A stretch of DNA of 64,000 nucleotides from Calothrix sp. NIES-2098 (GTDB lineage: Bacteria; Cyanobacteriota; Cyanobacteriia; Cyanobacteriales; Nostocaceae), in assembly GCA_002368175.1 (NCBI GenBank), contig AP018172.1, positions 1,858,001 to 1,922,000 on the forward strand, in the 5' to 3' direction. The position numbers and the translations under genes are program-made. Of the stretch, positions 24,474-33,628 are shown in pieces. The notes under the pieces are model-generated. The model was not told where the DNA came from. It saw only the letters and a program-made list of their open reading frames with translations, and did no database searches. How positions within the stretch are numbered: position 1 is the stretch's first letter; every line of letters begins with the position of its first letter.

Positions 24474-27233
24474 TTACCAATGCTTTGTCAGAGAATTGGT
24501 ATAACTCGTGTTTTCAGAGTTGCTAATATTGCCACTAGCCTCTAACACTTCTGACTGTGCTTTATTTAACCACGCCTGCAATTTTTCCGCCACTACCTCT
24601 ACGTAAGGTTCATTGAATAGGGTAAAGTGAGAACCAGGAATATTTTCCATTTCCAAAGAGCCAGTCACTATCTCTCCCCAACCAAGTAGTGGATCGAATT
24701 TTATACCTGTAGCATCAAATCGGTTCTGATCCTCAGTTCGCAACAGTACTACTCGACCGGGGTAAGTTGGGAAGCTATATTCTCTGGAAGCTTGTGTGTT
24801 GACATTGATGATTTCTATATGCGGATCGGTTTGCGATAGCTGTTGGCTGACATGGCGCAGATAATTTTGCGACAGATTCAAGTAACGCTGAGATTTGTGT
24901 TTGAGATGGTACTTGCCTTTGTGGAAATTTTCTTTGAGCAAATTATTCCACACCCCAACCCTTTGCCAAAGATAACTCGGCCCGATATTCACCAGATTCT
25001 GGTAATGTTCGGCAATGCGCTCGATCAATGGCAATCGCCTGTCCGAACCAGGAACGAAACTATCGAACATTGCTAACAAGGCAATTTCCTCACCTTGACT
25101 TCGGAGTTGCTGCGCCATCTCGAAGGCAACTATACCGCCAAAAGAGTAGCCGCCTAAGAAATAAGGGCCTTGAGGTTGAATCGTTTGGATTTGTTGAATA
25201 TACTCAGCAGCCATATCTTCAATTCGGGTATGAAGTGGCTGTTTGCCATCTAGCCCAATTGGTTGCAATCCATAAAATGGTCGGTCTGTTCCCAATTTCA
25301 TTGCTAATTCTCGGAAAATTAGGACTTCGCCACCTAAACCATGAATGCAGAAGAATGGGGGTTGATCGCCTTTGGGTTGCAGTGCGACTAACGATGACCA
25401 AGATGATTGTATCGATTGAGAGTTACTGCTAACGATCTGGGCAAGTTGCTCAATTGTGGGTGCGTTAATTAAGGTAGACAGCGGCAGATTTTTGTGGAAT
25501 TTCTCCTCAATTTGGGCGAACAATCGTACCGCTAGCAACGAGTCTCCACCCAATGCAAAGAAGTTATCATAAATTCCGACTTCTTTGAGATTCAATAGCT
25601 GGGTCCAAATTGCTGCCAATCGCTTCTCAATCTCAGTTCTGGGTGCAAGGAATTTGGCTTGCAATTGCTCTTTGAGCTTTTGTGCCAAACCAATCCGTTG
25701 GAGTTTACCTGTGGAACCTTTGGGGATTTCTGGGATAAAGATGATTTGATTTGGCACTTTGAAACCAGCCAGCTTGGTGGCGACAAATTCCCGAATTTCT
25801 TGCTCAGTGACAGTAGTATTTGGTCGCAGGACAATTGCGGCTGCCAAATCTTCACCAAGGGTAGGGTGCGGCACTGCAAAGGCTACTGCTTGGTCGACTG
25901 CTGGGTGGTCTAGTAGTACATCATCTATTTCTCGAGGAGCGATCTTCTCTCCACCGCGATTAATTTGTTCTTTCAACCTACCTGTGAGGAACAAGTAACC
26001 TTCGTTATCTAGATAACCTTGGTCTCCCGTTCTAAACCACCCCTTTGTAAACGAGTTTTGATTAGCTACGGGATTGTTTTCGTAAGCGAGCATCACATTG
26101 CTACCCCGGATGACGACTTCTCCAGGTTCGCCTTTTGCCAGCAGATTTCCCACTTCATCCATAATCGCTACTTCTGGGCCAGCAGCAAGACCTGCTGAAT
26201 ATAATTTCCGTGTTTGTGGTGGTAGAGGATTCGAGGTAATTTGTGGAGAAGCTTCTGTCATGCCATAAGCTTCAATGACTGGCACGTTAAACGCTTGTTC
26301 TAAGGCCTGCATCACCTGCGGTGGTAATGCAGAGGATGCAGAACGAATAAAACGCAGTGGGTATTGCTTGATGATATTATGGTGAGCTTCTACCTCTGCT
26401 AAAATTGCTTGATGAATAGTTGGTACAGCTGTGTACCAACTGGGGTGGAACTGCTGCATCCACTCAAAAAACTTGGCTGCATCAAAGTTAGGAGTGCAGA
26501 CTACACTACCTCCCGCCGCTAGAGAAGAAAATACTGTACTTAGCCCATGAATATGAAATAGGGGCATAACGTTCAAGCAGCGATCGCTTGGCTGCAATGC
26601 CAGTGCCTTTTTAATATTTTGGGCTGATGCATACAGATTAGCCTGTGTCAGGGGCACTATTTTGGGTCTAGCAGTTGTTCCTGATGTATGCAATACCAGG
26701 GCGATATCTTCATTGCGACTTTGAGTGCCTTCTACAGCAGGTAAGTTAGTCTCACCTACTAGCTGAAAGATTCCTGCCTCTGCCTTGAGGTTTGGTACTA
26801 ATTCAATAATTGGGATATGACGCGCCGCTGCAACTTCTCTGGCTATTGAATCGATTCCTGATTGTACAATCAGTGCCTTGGCATTCAAATCTCCTAAATA
26901 GAAGTCAAATTCTGCGGCACTATAAGCCGGATTTAGCGGCGCACTAGTAGCACAAATAGCTACTGCCAAAAAGCTAACTGCCATCTCCGGCCCTTTGGGC
27001 AGTACAATGGCAACGCGATCGCCTACTCCCAACCCCATTGCATTTAAGGTTGCACGGACATTTTGCATGTGCTCGTAAAGGCGAGCATATGTCAATGGCA
27101 GACGTCCGGGAGATGCGATCGCTCTGGCTCCAGGATTTTGTCTGATACCCTCTATCAATAACTGCTCAATTGTCAAATTTTTTGCAGTACCAAAGATTGA
27201 CGTGGTTTTCTCTTGTAATTCTTGTTTTGGCAT
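24474..27233 (-). CDS. Adenylation-carrier-thioesterase (A-PCP-TE) NRPS-like enzyme, copy 1
   Basis: 919 residues. Domain 1 (about 15-525) is an AMP-forming ligase of the acyl-CoA-synthetase type: P-loop-like LVLHTSGTTARPK (about 179-191), A5 EAYGMTE (321-327), A7 GWFRTGDQGY (398-407), and the A10 lysine K510 in KGSTGK. Domain 2 (about 530-605) is a carrier with Ser565 in LGGDSLL, the phosphopantetheine site. Domain 3 (about 620-905) is a type I thioesterase with GYSFGG (nucleophile S697), D724 in MFDS and a His in GSHFTLF. It should load an acid on the carrier and release or condense it; this architecture is that of aryl-acid-dimerising synthetases (atromentin and ralfuranone types) but also of simple acyl loaders. 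The product is unknown. A near-identical C-terminal half is shared with the gene at 28007. Confidence 0.88.
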   Translation of the reverse strand: MPKQELQEKTTSIFGTAKNLTIEQLLIEGIRQNPGARAIASPGRLPLTYARLYEHMQNVRATLNAMGLGVGDRVAIVLPKGPEMAVSFLAVAICATSAPLNPAYSAAEFDFYLGDLNAKALIVQSGIDSIAREVAAARHIPIIELVPNLKAEAGIFQLVGETNLPAVEGTQSRNEDIALVLHTSGTTARPKIVPLTQANLYASAQNIKKALALQPSDRCLNVMPLFHIHGLSTVFSSLAAGGSVVCTPNFDAAKFFEWMQQFHPSWYTAVPTIHQAILAEVEAHHNIIKQYPLRFIRSASSALPPQVMQALEQAFNVPVIEAYGMTEASPQITSNPLPPQTRKLYSAGLAAGPEVAIMDEVGNLLAKGEPGEVVIRGSNVMLAYENNPVANQNSFTKGWFRTGDQGYLDNEGYLFLTGRLKEQINRGGEKIAPREIDDVLLDHPAVDQAVAFAVPHPTLGEDLAAAIVLRPNTTVTEQEIREFVATKLAGFKVPNQIIFIPEIPKGSTGKLQRIGLAQKLKEQLQAKFLAPRTEIEKRLAAIWTQLLNLKEVGIYDNFFALGGDSLLAVRLFAQIEEKFHKNLPLSTLINAPTIEQLAQIVSSNSQSIQSSWSSLVALQPKGDQPPFFCIHGLGGEVLIFRELAMKLGTDRPFYGLQPIGLDGKQPLHTRIEDMAAEYIQQIQTIQPQGPYFLGGYSFGGIVAFEMAQQLRSQGEEIALLAMFDSFVPGSDRRLPLIERIAEHYQNLVNIGPSYLWQRVGVWNNLLKENFHKGKYHLKHKSQRYLNLSQNYLRHVSQQLSQTDPHIEIINVNTQASREYSFPTYPGRVVLLRTEDQNRFDATGIKFDPLLGWGEIVTGSLEMENIPGSHFTLFNEPYVEVVAEKLQAWLNKAQSEVLEASGNISNSENTSYTNSLTKHW

Positions 27234-28006
27234 TTATCTTGAAAAAACTTACGTTTCTATCAGCTATTCACACATTTGTTGAGAGCTGCTATCTATAGCT
27301 ATACAATTACTAACAGTACGATTTGAACTCTTCATAAAAAATTCAAATAATTAACTGCCATTATTCAGTCATTTATAAAGTAAATATAAAGTTATTGCAG
27401 CAATAAAAACCGCCAAAATCGTTGCAAATTATATTAGGTTTGTTTAAATATTTACGATTAAGAATAACGCAAAGATAAACAGATACAGTGAAGCAGTGCC
27501 TTGGACTGAGAAACTTTGCGGCGCACTCCAAAAGAAAACTCACAAAGTAGCCCTTCCTGCCGAGTAGGGTGTACCATTTGGCACAGCCGTTACTGTTCCC
27601 TCTGCTCCCTGCTACGTCTACAAGTCGATCGATCGCAAAGGCTAAATAGCTCTACCTGCGGTATTTCACGATCGGTCTTTCACTGCACATTAACTTTAAA
27701 TATTGATTGGTTCGATTAATAGAATTCCCCTAAATATCTAGGGTATTTGGTTACTTTATACACGTTATGTGAGTTCAAAATTCTCAGGCCATATCAAAGG
27801 TTTTAGCCTTAAATTGAATTGTAAACTCCAGCCTTATGAACAAGACTGCATTGTTTCAATCTTCAACTCACATAAGCTATTGTATGCTTTATTGTTAACT
27901 TTAAACGATCGAAAGAATTAAAACAAAGTAGTTGGTAGAGAACACCGTCCAACCAAACCAGTGCAGATTTTCGCACCTGTAGTTCTTTGTACGAGAATTG
28001 GGAGCA
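27234..28006. other. Intergenic region between the two A-PCP-TE genes
   Basis: 773 bp. The part next to the copy 1 start contains ATTTATAAAGTAAATATAAAG (27370-27390), which resembles AATTTATAAAGTAACTATAAA upstream of copy 2 (around 30863), so the promoter region was probably duplicated too. A GC-richer stretch at 27515-27690 has no recognisable gene. The end next to copy 2 (27935-28006) resembles the 3' flank of copy 1 (24433-24510): both share ACCAGTGCAGATTTTC. This defines the duplication unit as gene plus short flanks. Confidence 0.55.
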
Positions 28007-30727
28007 CTAGTCGCTGATTTTTTCACTAGCTGCTAGCACTTGTGAGTGTGCTTTATTTAACCACACCTGCAATTTTTCCGCCAATATCTCTACGTAAGGT
28101 TCGTTGAATAGGGTAAAGTGAGACCCAGGAATATTTTCCATTTCCAAAGAGCCAGTCACTATCTCTCCCCAACCAAGTAATGGGTCGTATTCTATACCTG
28201 TAGCATCAAATCGGTTCTGATCCTCAGTTCGCAATAGCACGACTCGACCGGGGTAAGTTGGGAAGCTATATTCTCTGGAAGCTTGTGTGTTGACATTGAT
28301 GATTTCTATATGCGGATCGGTTTGCGATAGCTGTTGGCTGACATGGCGCAGATAATTTTGCGACAGATTCAAGTAACGCTGAGATTTGTGTTTGAGATGG
28401 TACTTGCCTTTGTGGAAATTTTCTTTGAGCAAATTATTCCACACCCCAACCCTTTGCCAAAGATAACTCGGCCCGATATTCACCAGATTCTGGTAATGTT
28501 CGGCAATGCGCTCAATCAATGGCAATCGCCTGTCCGAACCAGGAACGAAACTATCGAACATTGCTAACAAGGCAATTTCCTCACCTTGACTTCGGAGTTG
28601 CTGCGCCATCTCGAAGGCAACTATACCGCCAAAAGAGTAGCCGCCTAAGAAATAAGGACCTTGAGGTTGAATCGTTTGGATTTGTTGAATATACTCAGCA
28701 GCCATATCTTCAATTCGGGTATGAAGTGGCTGTTTGCCATCTAGCCCAATTGGTTGCAATCCATAAAATGGTCGGTCTGTTCCCAATTTCATTGCTAATT
28801 CTCGGAAAATTAGGACTTCGCCACCTAAACCATGAATGCAGAAGAATGGGGGTTGATCGCCTTTGGGTTGCAGTGCGACTAACGATGACCAAGATGATTG
28901 TATCGATTGAGAGTTACTGCTAACGATCTGGGCAAGTTGCTCAATTGTGGGTGCGTTAATTAAGGTAGACAGCGGCAGATTTTTGCGGAATTTCTCCTCA
29001 ATTTGGGCGAACAGTCGTACCGCTAGCAACGAGTCTCCACCCAATGCAAAGAAGTTATCATAAATTCCGACTTCTTTGAGATTCAATAGCTGGGTCCAAA
29101 TTGCTGCCAATCGCTTCTCAATCTCAGTTCTGGGTGCAAGGAATTTGGCTTGCAATTGCTCTTTGAGCTTTTGTGCCAAACCAATCCGTTGGAGTTTACC
29201 TGTGGAACCTTTGGGGATTTCTGGGATAAAGATGATTTGATTTGGCACTTTGAAACCAGCCAGCTTGGTGGCGACAAATTCCCGAATTTCTTGCTCAGTG
29301 ACAGTAGTATTTGGTCGCAGGACAATTGCGGCTGCCAAATCTTCACCAAGGGTAGGGTGCGGCACTGCAAAGGCTACTGCTTGGTCGACTGCTGGGTGGT
29401 CTAGTAGTACATCATCTATTTCTCGAGGAGCGATCTTCTCTCCACCGCGATTAATTTGTTCTTTCAACCTACCTGTGAGGAACAAGTAACCTTCGTTATC
29501 TAGATAACCTTGGTCTCCCGTTCTAAACCACCCATTCGTAAACGAGTTTTGATTCGCTACGGGATTATTTTCGTAAGCGAGCATCACATGGCCGCCCTGT
29601 ACGACAATCTCTCCAACTTCATAAGGTTGAAGCAAATTACCAGCCTCATCCATAATGGCTAATTTCATGCCAGTGGCAATTCCTACCGAACCAGGTTTGC
29701 GCTGACGAGGTGGTAAAGGATTGAGGGCGATGATACAGCCTGTCTCTGTCATGCCATAACCTTCTAGTACTGGAGCTTGGAAGAAATCTTCTAAGGCTTT
29801 CATGACTGGGCGTGGTAAGGCAGCGCCTCCAGAACGAATAAATCGCAGTTTAGGTATGCTATCTAAAGTCTTATGGATATCAGTAGCATTCAAAATTGCT
29901 TGATGAATGGTTGGTACTGATGAATACCAGGTTGCTTGCATTGTTTGCAGCCAGGTAAAAAACTGCGTGACATCAAATCCGGGAGTACAAGCAACACTAC
30001 CACCAGATGCGATCGAGGACAGGATAGATATAAATAACCCCTGTACGTGAAACAGGGGCATAACATTTAAGCAACAATCACTTGGCTCTAACTCTAGTGC
30101 CTTTTTGATAATGTCTGCTGCAATATACAAATTAGCCTGGGTCAGAGGCACAATTTTGGGACGGACGGTGGTTCCTGATGTATGCAAAACCAGAGCAATA
30201 TCTTCATTGCGACTTTGATGGCCTTCTACAGCAGGTAAGTGAGTTTCACCTACTAGTTCAAATATTCCTGCCTCTGCCTCTAAGCTTGGCACTAGTTCAA
30301 TAATGGGAATATTGTGTGCTGCTGCAACTTCCCTGGCTATTGAATCTTTCCCTGCTTGTACAATCAGTGCCTTGGCATTCAAATCTCCTAAATAGAAGTC
30401 AAATTGCTCTGCACTATAAGCCGGATTTAGCGGCGCACTAGTAGCACAGGCAGCTACAGCCAAAAAAGCTGCTGCCATCTCCGGGCCATTGGGCAGTACA
30501 ATGGCAACGCGATCGCCTACTCCCAACCCCATTGTATTTAAGGTTGCACGGACATTTTGCATGTGCTCGTAAAGGCGAGCATATGTCAGTGGCAGACGTC
30601 CTGGAGCTGCGATCGCTCTGGCTCCAGGATTTTGTCTGATACCATCTATCAATAACTGCCCAATTGTCAAATTTGTTGAAGTACCAAAGATTGACGCGGC
30701 TCTCTCTTGTAACTCTTGTTTTGCCAT
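28007..30727 (-). CDS. Adenylation-carrier-thioesterase (A-PCP-TE) NRPS-like enzyme, copy 2
   Basis: 906 residues with the same order as copy 1: adenylation domain (A3 LVLHTSGTTVRPK, A5 EGYGMTE, A7 GWFRTGDQGY, A10 Lys511), carrier Ser566, thioesterase GYSFGG with Asp and His partners. From the A7/A8 region to within about 70 residues of the C-terminus the protein is almost identical to copy 1. Residues about 200-385, which in ligases contain the acid-binding pocket, differ strongly (for example FIRSGGAALPRPVMK against FIRSASSALPPQVMQ). The two enzymes therefore probably activate different or related acids but share release chemistry. Neither has a condensation or ketosynthase domain, and no tailoring gene is adjacent. 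Confidence 0.88.
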   Translation of the reverse strand: MAKQELQERAASIFGTSTNLTIGQLLIDGIRQNPGARAIAAPGRLPLTYARLYEHMQNVRATLNTMGLGVGDRVAIVLPNGPEMAAAFLAVAACATSAPLNPAYSAEQFDFYLGDLNAKALIVQAGKDSIAREVAAAHNIPIIELVPSLEAEAGIFELVGETHLPAVEGHQSRNEDIALVLHTSGTTVRPKIVPLTQANLYIAADIIKKALELEPSDCCLNVMPLFHVQGLFISILSSIASGGSVACTPGFDVTQFFTWLQTMQATWYSSVPTIHQAILNATDIHKTLDSIPKLRFIRSGGAALPRPVMKALEDFFQAPVLEGYGMTETGCIIALNPLPPRQRKPGSVGIATGMKLAIMDEAGNLLQPYEVGEIVVQGGHVMLAYENNPVANQNSFTNGWFRTGDQGYLDNEGYLFLTGRLKEQINRGGEKIAPREIDDVLLDHPAVDQAVAFAVPHPTLGEDLAAAIVLRPNTTVTEQEIREFVATKLAGFKVPNQIIFIPEIPKGSTGKLQRIGLAQKLKEQLQAKFLAPRTEIEKRLAAIWTQLLNLKEVGIYDNFFALGGDSLLAVRLFAQIEEKFRKNLPLSTLINAPTIEQLAQIVSSNSQSIQSSWSSLVALQPKGDQPPFFCIHGLGGEVLIFRELAMKLGTDRPFYGLQPIGLDGKQPLHTRIEDMAAEYIQQIQTIQPQGPYFLGGYSFGGIVAFEMAQQLRSQGEEIALLAMFDSFVPGSDRRLPLIERIAEHYQNLVNIGPSYLWQRVGVWNNLLKENFHKGKYHLKHKSQRYLNLSQNYLRHVSQQLSQTDPHIEIINVNTQASREYSFPTYPGRVVLLRTEDQNRFDATGIEYDPLLGWGEIVTGSLEMENIPGSHFTLFNEPYVEILAEKLQVWLNKAHSQVLAASEKISD

Positions 30728-31234
30728 TGGTCTTTAATGTACTTAGATTCCTATAGCTATTCACGATTTTCTTTATGAAAAGCTATTCATATATATACAG
30801 CCACATAGAGTATAATTTATGAGCTTCATGAAGCCTTCAACACATAGATGTACTTATTACGTAATTTATAAAGTAACTATAAAGAAATAGAATTTTCCGG
30901 ATTAGCTAAAATCACGGGTAATTGATATTTTTACAGAGTCAAAAAACATTCAGAGTCTGAGATCGCGTAAAGATTTTGTCCATCTTTAATTAAGATATAA
31001 ATATAATTTATATTTCTCTGATTATAGAAAAATAAAATTGATGTAATAAACTCAATTATAGATATAAAACAACGAAAGACTTACCTCACGACTCTACCTA
31101 TGGGCAGAGAACCTACCAGCAAAAGAAAATTGTGAATAGTCAGTAGCAAACAACTGACTATTTACAACTGTCAAGTGATGCGAAATTAGCGGGATTCCTT
31201 GGTATAGAGGAACTTAAAATTTTTCTTTTACAAG
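30728..31234. other. Intergenic region: promoter of A-PCP-TE copy 2 and trmB 3' end
   Basis: 507 bp, AT-rich. The first 170 bp are the putative promoter region for the minus-strand copy 2 gene and partly match the region upstream of copy 1. The rest contains a strong hairpin (31132-31165) that ends trmB transcription. No gene was seen. Confidence 0.45.
31132..31165 (-). terminator. Intrinsic terminator of trmB
   Basis: AATAGTCAGT (31135-31144) and ACTGACTATT (31153-31162) are perfect arms around an 8-base loop, extendable by GT/AC pairs. Read on the minus strand, the stem is followed by CAATTTTCTTTT, a U-rich tail, as expected downstream of the minus-strand trmB. Confidence 0.65.
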
Positions 31235-31870
31235 TTATCTCTTAATAAATAAAGCTCGATAAATTGGTTCGCTCTTATTCTGAGTAGCTATTTCCCTTTC
31301 TGTAGAGACAGGTAGCGGATTTTCTGTTAGCCATTCTCCTGCACTCAGTTTCTGAAAGGCTGGATTTTGAGCAAAGATATCGCGCATTTCTATTGCTAAA
31401 AATTCTATATCTGATTGCAAAAATACGACACCACCAGCGGCAACATACTTTGCTAAGTCTGACACTAATTCTGGTTGGACTATTCGCCGTTTAGCATGGC
31501 GAGTTTTAAACCAAGGATCGGGAAATTGAATTGTGACCCGTTGTAAAGTACCCTCAGGCAGTGAGGATAAAAGCGCGTTTAGCGATCTATTTACATTACA
31601 AAATAAATAGTGAAGATTTGTTAAACCCCAATCCGAACATAACTGATTGGCCTCGACTACAAGAGGTTCTCGAATTTCCAAACCAAGAAAATTCCAGTTA
31701 GGTTCTATTTGTGCCATATGCAATAAAAACCGTCCCCTAGCACAACCAATATCTAGATGTAGTGGTTGGTGAGGTTGAGCATACAATTTATCCCAATCAA
31801 GGGAATTTACTGGTGTTTGATACTTTTGGGCAAGCGGATTGACATGTTGACGTACTCGCACAGCGGCCAA
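31235..31870 (-). CDS. trmB: tRNA (guanine-N7-)-methyltransferase TrmB
   Basis: 211 residues, the usual family length. SAM-binding motif I is LDIGCARGRFLLHMA (about residues 38-52), and the family signature FPDPWFKTRHAKRR (about 120-133) is followed by QPELVSDLA. The enzyme methylates G46 of the variable loop of tRNAs, forming m7G46. Cytosolic. It starts with ATG at 31870. It is monocistronic and divergent from the metallophosphoesterase gene at 32378, with a gap of about 500 bp. Confidence 0.95.
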   Translation of the reverse strand: MAAVRVRQHVNPLAQKYQTPVNSLDWDKLYAQPHQPLHLDIGCARGRFLLHMAQIEPNWNFLGLEIREPLVVEANQLCSDWGLTNLHYLFCNVNRSLNALLSSLPEGTLQRVTIQFPDPWFKTRHAKRRIVQPELVSDLAKYVAAGGVVFLQSDIEFLAIEMRDIFAQNPAFQKLSAGEWLTENPLPVSTEREIATQNKSEPIYRALFIKR

Positions 31871-32377
31871 AATAGATTCTCCTTGATGTGAAAATAATCA
31901 ATAGTTAGAGATAACGGAGTCGCGATCGCCTAACTAACAATGGTATTTAATATATTAACTTAAATTACAATTTCAGCTAAATAGAAAGATAAAATATCTA
32001 AAAATTTTTTGTTATTTGCCTAATTCTGTCATTTTCGATCTAAATCAAGATACTAAACAATCTTTAATTCAATAAAGCCTTAACAGAATTCTAGATAATT
32101 ATTAATAATTAAGACGCAGCATAGATATTACTATATGATTCTCGATGGTGCTGATTTTGATTATAAACAGCCATCAATATTTTAAACTTCTGCCTCCTAG
32201 AAAAAAATGCTCTAGGCAAGCAGAGAGTGTCAAACAGTATAGCTGCTGGATTTTCTATCTACATTTAATATGTACGAATGTTAAGCAGAAGCAATCCTAC
32301 ACAGGGTTACAAAGCAAGGGTTATACTCTTTGAAAAAGACTTGTTTTAACCCTACTTTTAAAAGTATCCTGAAATCA
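31871..32377. other. Divergent intergenic region between trmB and metallophosphoesterase
   Basis: About 507 bp. A 62-codon frame at 32145-32333 has no sign of being a gene. Likely holds two divergent promoters; none is obvious by eye. Confidence 0.35.
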
Positions 32378-33535
32378 ATGGCTCTAAATTTTCGTTTTGC
32401 CATAGTTAGCGATTTACACATCGCACTTCCTCACACAATCTGGAATCATCCTAGCCGATTTCACTTAGTGGAGGTTAGCATTCCGGCTTTTGAAAGTGTA
32501 TTAGAACATTTAACGCAACTAGATTTAGATTTTCTTTTAATCCCAGGAGATTTAACCCAGCATGGCGAACCAGATAACCACGCTTGGTTACAACAACGTT
32601 TAGCCCAATTACCTTTTCCGGTTTATGTTGTCCCTGGCAATCATGATGTTCCTGTACTGATGGCAGATCGGCAATCTATTGCTTTTGCCGATTTTCCTTA
32701 CTATTACCGCAAGTTTGGTTATGAAAATCCACAGCAACTTTACTACACTACTGAGTTAATGCCTGGAGTCCGACTGATTGGGCTAAATTCCAATTCTTTT
32801 AACGACCAAGGTCAGCAGATAGGACGTTTGGATAGCGCACAATTCAGGTGGTTAGAACAGGTGCTAGCAGCAGCCACAGATGAATTGCTGTTAGTCATGG
32901 TGCATCACAATGTTGTGGAACATCTACCTAATCAATCCTGCCATCCAATGGCGAATCGCTATATGCTGGAAAATGCGCGGGAACTAGTGCAGTTGCTACA
33001 GCGCTACGAAGTTAATTTAGTATTTACGGGACATTTGCACGTTCAGGATGTTGCCTATGCGAATGGAGTATACGATATTACTACTGGTTCTTTAGTCAGT
33101 TATCCTCATCCTTATAGAGTTTTAGAGTATCATCGCGATAACTACGGCAGACAGTGGTTGCAAATTTTATCACATCGTGTAAACTCAGTACCTAATTTTC
33201 CCAATTTACAACAGTTGTCTAGGCAATGGATGGGCGATCGCTCTTTTCCCTTCTTGATGAAGTTGCTCACCCTACCTCCTTTAAACCTACCAACTGACCA
33301 AGCACAAGAACTCGCACCTAGTTTGCGCGATTTCTGGGCAACAATTGCCGATGGCGATGCTTTATTAGACTTCCCCCAGTTTCCCTGCAAAGTGCGCCGC
33401 TACATTCAAAAATATAGCGCGATCGCCAGTGGTGGGACTCCGACATTCATTGATAACAACAGTACTATTCTGCTGGATGATGAGACAGGGGTAAGGGAGT
33501 GTGGGGAGTGTGGGGAGTGTGGGGAGACAAGGTGA
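32378..33535 (+). CDS. Calcineurin-like metallophosphoesterase
   Basis: About 385 residues from the ATG at 32378; a TTG at 32330 would add 16 residues but the family begins at the first strand (RFAIVSDLHI). The di-metal site is complete: SDLH, PGDLTQHG, PGNHDV, VHHN and TGHLHVQD. This is the class III cyclic-nucleotide phosphodiesterase/CpdA-like group; substrates may be cyclic nucleotides or other phosphoesters and are not determinable here. The C-terminus is odd: the last codons read through three copies of a 9-bp repeat (33500-33526), giving CGE triplets that appear to be translated intergenic repeat DNA rather than a domain. Confidence 0.85.
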   Translation: MALNFRFAIVSDLHIALPHTIWNHPSRFHLVEVSIPAFESVLEHLTQLDLDFLLIPGDLTQHGEPDNHAWLQQRLAQLPFPVYVVPGNHDVPVLMADRQSIAFADFPYYYRKFGYENPQQLYYTTELMPGVRLIGLNSNSFNDQGQQIGRLDSAQFRWLEQVLAAATDELLLVMVHHNVVEHLPNQSCHPMANRYMLENARELVQLLQRYEVNLVFTGHLHVQDVAYANGVYDITTGSLVSYPHPYRVLEYHRDNYGRQWLQILSHRVNSVPNFPNLQQLSRQWMGDRSFPFLMKLLTLPPLNLPTDQAQELAPSLRDFWATIADGDALLDFPQFPCKVRRYIQKYSAIASGGTPTFIDNNSTILLDDETGVRECGECGECGETR

Positions 33536-33580
33536 GACCAACGCTGCGGGAGGTTTCCCTCCGCAGGCGACTGGCATTAG
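33500..33580. repeat. 9-bp tandem repeat and GC-rich palindrome at the 3' end of a gene
   Basis: Three exact copies of TGTGGGGAG (33500-33526) run across the end of the metallophosphoesterase frame. They are followed by CTGCGG...CCGCAG (33544-33549 with 33561-33566). A related purine-rich run, complementary in orientation, lies at 47031-47070 after the aminotransferase gene, so this is a dispersed family. Confidence 0.55.
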
Positions 33581-33628
33581 CGACGAAGGAGCGTCACCCG
33601 AAGGGAAGAAATAACCAATGACAAATGA

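Noticed and set aside
24329..24526. 65-codon frame between the CblD-like gene and the A-PCP-TE gene
   Set aside because: Overlaps the conserved C-terminus of the minus-strand enzyme; no RBS.
25028..25432. 134-codon + strand frame antisense to A-PCP-TE copy 1, repeated identically at 28519-28923
   Set aside because: Its conservation between the two copies only reflects the near-identical DNA of the minus-strand genes; no RBS or domain is seen.
27516..27719. 67-codon + strand frame between the A-PCP-TE genes
   Set aside because: Composition is Ser/Cys/Arg-rich as in random GC-richer DNA, no RBS, in a duplicated-flank region.
32145..32333. 62-codon frame before the metallophosphoesterase
   Set aside because: No RBS, no recognisable composition of a protein, and it overlaps the TTG extension of the next gene.
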